Source of the DNA: Opitutaceae bacterium
GTDB taxonomy: Bacteria; Verrucomicrobiota; Verrucomicrobiia; Opitutales; Opitutaceae
Reading direction: 5' to 3'
DNA: 5,776 nt
Assembly (NCBI GenBank): GCA_003168315.1
Contig: PMSP01000074.1
Location: 1,726-7,501, forward strand
Shown here: piece after piece, positions 4,750-5,776 of the stretch
Numbering within the stretch: position 1 is the first letter of the stretch
Layout of the letters: every line of letters starts with the position of its first letter
Program-made: the position numbers and the translations under genes
Notes under the pieces: model-generated
Seen by the model: the letters and a program-made list of their open reading frames with translations, nothing else
What the model was told of the DNA's origin: nothing
Database searches by the model: none

Positions 4750-5776
4750 ATGCCCTCCGTCCTCATTGTCGACGACCTCATATCGATCCACGAGATGCTG
4801 GATGCCGTCATCCAGCCCACCGGGTTCCAGACGGCGTTCGCGACCGACGGCGAGACGGCGCTGAGCCGCTACAAGGCCGAGAAGTTCGACATGGTCCTCG
4901 CGGACATCGACATGAAGCCGATGGACGGGATCACGCTGCTGAAGCAGCTGAAGCAGTACGACCCCACCTCCGTCACGATCATCATGACGGCCTACGCCAG
5001 CACGGAGAGCGCCGTCCAGGCCCTCAAGTTCGGGGCCTTCGACTACCTCCAGAAGCCCTTCCGGGTCGACGAGCTGATCGCGACGCTCCGGCGCGGGATC
5101 GAGTTCCGGGACATCCAGGCGCAGCGCTCAGTCGCCCCCGCCGGGACCGGCGTCAAGCTGGCCGACATCGAGGGCCGCCTGATCGGCAAGAGCGCGCAGA
5201 TAAAGAAGCTGATCCAGCAGGTGAAGAAGCTGGCGGCGGTTCGCTCGCCGGTCCTCCTGGTCGGCGAGAACGGGACCGGGAAGGCCTCGGTCGCCGAGAT
5301 CCTCCACGGCGTCACGGGCGCCGACGTGTCGCGCTTTGTCCGGATCGACTGCTCGCTCAGCTCAGAGAAGAGCTTCCGGGACGGACTTCTGGGCGAGAAC
5401 GGGGAGGGGGGCCCCTGGGTCAAGTCGGCCAAGGGCGGGACCCTCTTCCTCCAGCACCTGGAGGGCCTCGCCCTGCCGGTGCAGAAGGAGCTCGTCAGCG
5501 TCCTCCGGAACACGGCCCACGCCTTCCGGCTAGTCTGCACGACGACCGAGGACCTGGAAAAGATGGTCGACGAGGGCAAGTTCAACGACGAGCTCTTCTA
5601 CCGGGTCGCGGCGCTCCCGCTGCACATGCCGCCGCTTCGCGACCGCAAGGACGACATCCCGCTCCTCGTGAAGCACTTCTCCATGAGGGCGACGAACCCC
5701 CTCGTGGACACGAACCTGATCGAGTTCACGGACGACGCGATGGCGGTCCTGACGGCCTACCACTGGCCGGGCAACC
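4750..5776 (+). CDS. NtrC-like response regulator with degenerate AAA+ domain (3' end outside window)
   Basis: The frame is open from ATG 4750 to the right edge (342 residues). Residues 1-120 form a receiver domain: acidic pair Asp8/Asp9, phospho-acceptor Asp52 (LADIDM), Thr80 and Lys102 (QKPF). An NtrC-type AAA+ domain starts near 143, with Walker A GENGTGKA (172-179). Here it departs from sigma-54 activators. The GAFTGA loop is absent, Walker B reads GGTLFLQH (229-236) instead of ending in DE, and the first arginine-finger position is Asn279 while Arg285 is kept. MPPLRDRKDDIPLL (293-306) and WPGN (339-342) are family-typical. Phosphorylation is plausible; ATP hydrolysis and sigma-54 contact are doubtful. 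Any DNA-binding domain lies outside the window. Its place after gspF suggests a pilus or secretion regulator. It is in-frame and GC-rich, so it does not look like a pseudogene. Confidence 0.88.
   Translation, partial: MPSVLIVDDLISIHEMLDAVIQPTGFQTAFATDGETALSRYKAEKFDMVLADIDMKPMDGITLLKQLKQYDPTSVTIIMTAYASTESAVQALKFGAFDYLQKPFRVDELIATLRRGIEFRDIQAQRSVAPAGTGVKLADIEGRLIGKSAQIKKLIQQVKKLAAVRSPVLLVGENGTGKASVAEILHGVTGADVSRFVRIDCSLSSEKSFRDGLLGENGEGGPWVKSAKGGTLFLQHLEGLALPVQKELVSVLRNTAHAFRLVCTTTEDLEKMVDEGKFNDELFYRVAALPLHMPPLRDRKDDIPLLVKHFSMRATNPLVDTNLIEFTDDAMAVLTAYHWPGN

Noticed and set aside
5043..5763. Minus-strand frames opposite the response regulator
   Set aside because: They are shadows of the well-supported NtrC-like gene and show no coherent fold.

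Overview
The window is GC-rich bacterial DNA: a 60-base sample in the gspF gene (3661-3720) counts 45 G+C, about 75%. None of the four chromosomal starts that can be inspected has a clear Shine-Dalgarno sequence. My best guess is a high-GC member of the Verrucomicrobia/Opitutales or a related PVC-group lineage, judged from the style of the PilC/GspF and response-regulator proteins and the weak ribosome binding sites. This is an impression, not a search result.

Layout. Bases 1-149 hold the 3' end of a plus-strand gene, perhaps the 16S rRNA methyltransferase rsmD. It converges, with one base between stop codons, on a minus-strand pair: a YghZ-type aldo/keto reductase (885-1877, upstream) and the 16S rRNA m3U1498 methyltransferase rsmE (151-855, downstream). 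A 342-base gap follows with several inverted repeats. It ends at a complete plus-strand tRNA-Gly(UCC) gene with encoded CCA (2220-2293).

Bases 2339-2915 hold a compact minus-strand toxin-antitoxin operon. It has a Phd/YefM-type antitoxin and a RelE/ParE-type toxin that overlap by ATGA, and a perfect inverted repeat beside a consensus -35 box upstream. Sampled GC here is near 47-48%, well below the flanks. A tRNA- or tmRNA-like T-arm fragment at about 3069-3090 repeats 12 bases of the tRNA-Gly T-arm. Together these suggest an acquired module next to a tRNA gene. A gene-free stretch (2881-3492) contains two strong palindromes and a terminator-like hairpin ahead of the next gene.

Bases 3493-4671 encode a PilC/GspF-type inner-membrane platform protein of a type IV pilus or type II secretion system. 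Downstream on the same strand is the start of an NtrC-like response regulator (4750 to the window edge). Its receiver domain looks intact, but its AAA+ domain has lost the sigma-54 contact loop and the acidic Walker B residues. It therefore probably does not work as a classical sigma-54 activator. This is the most unusual feature of the window. I saw no CRISPR array, transposase or integrase.
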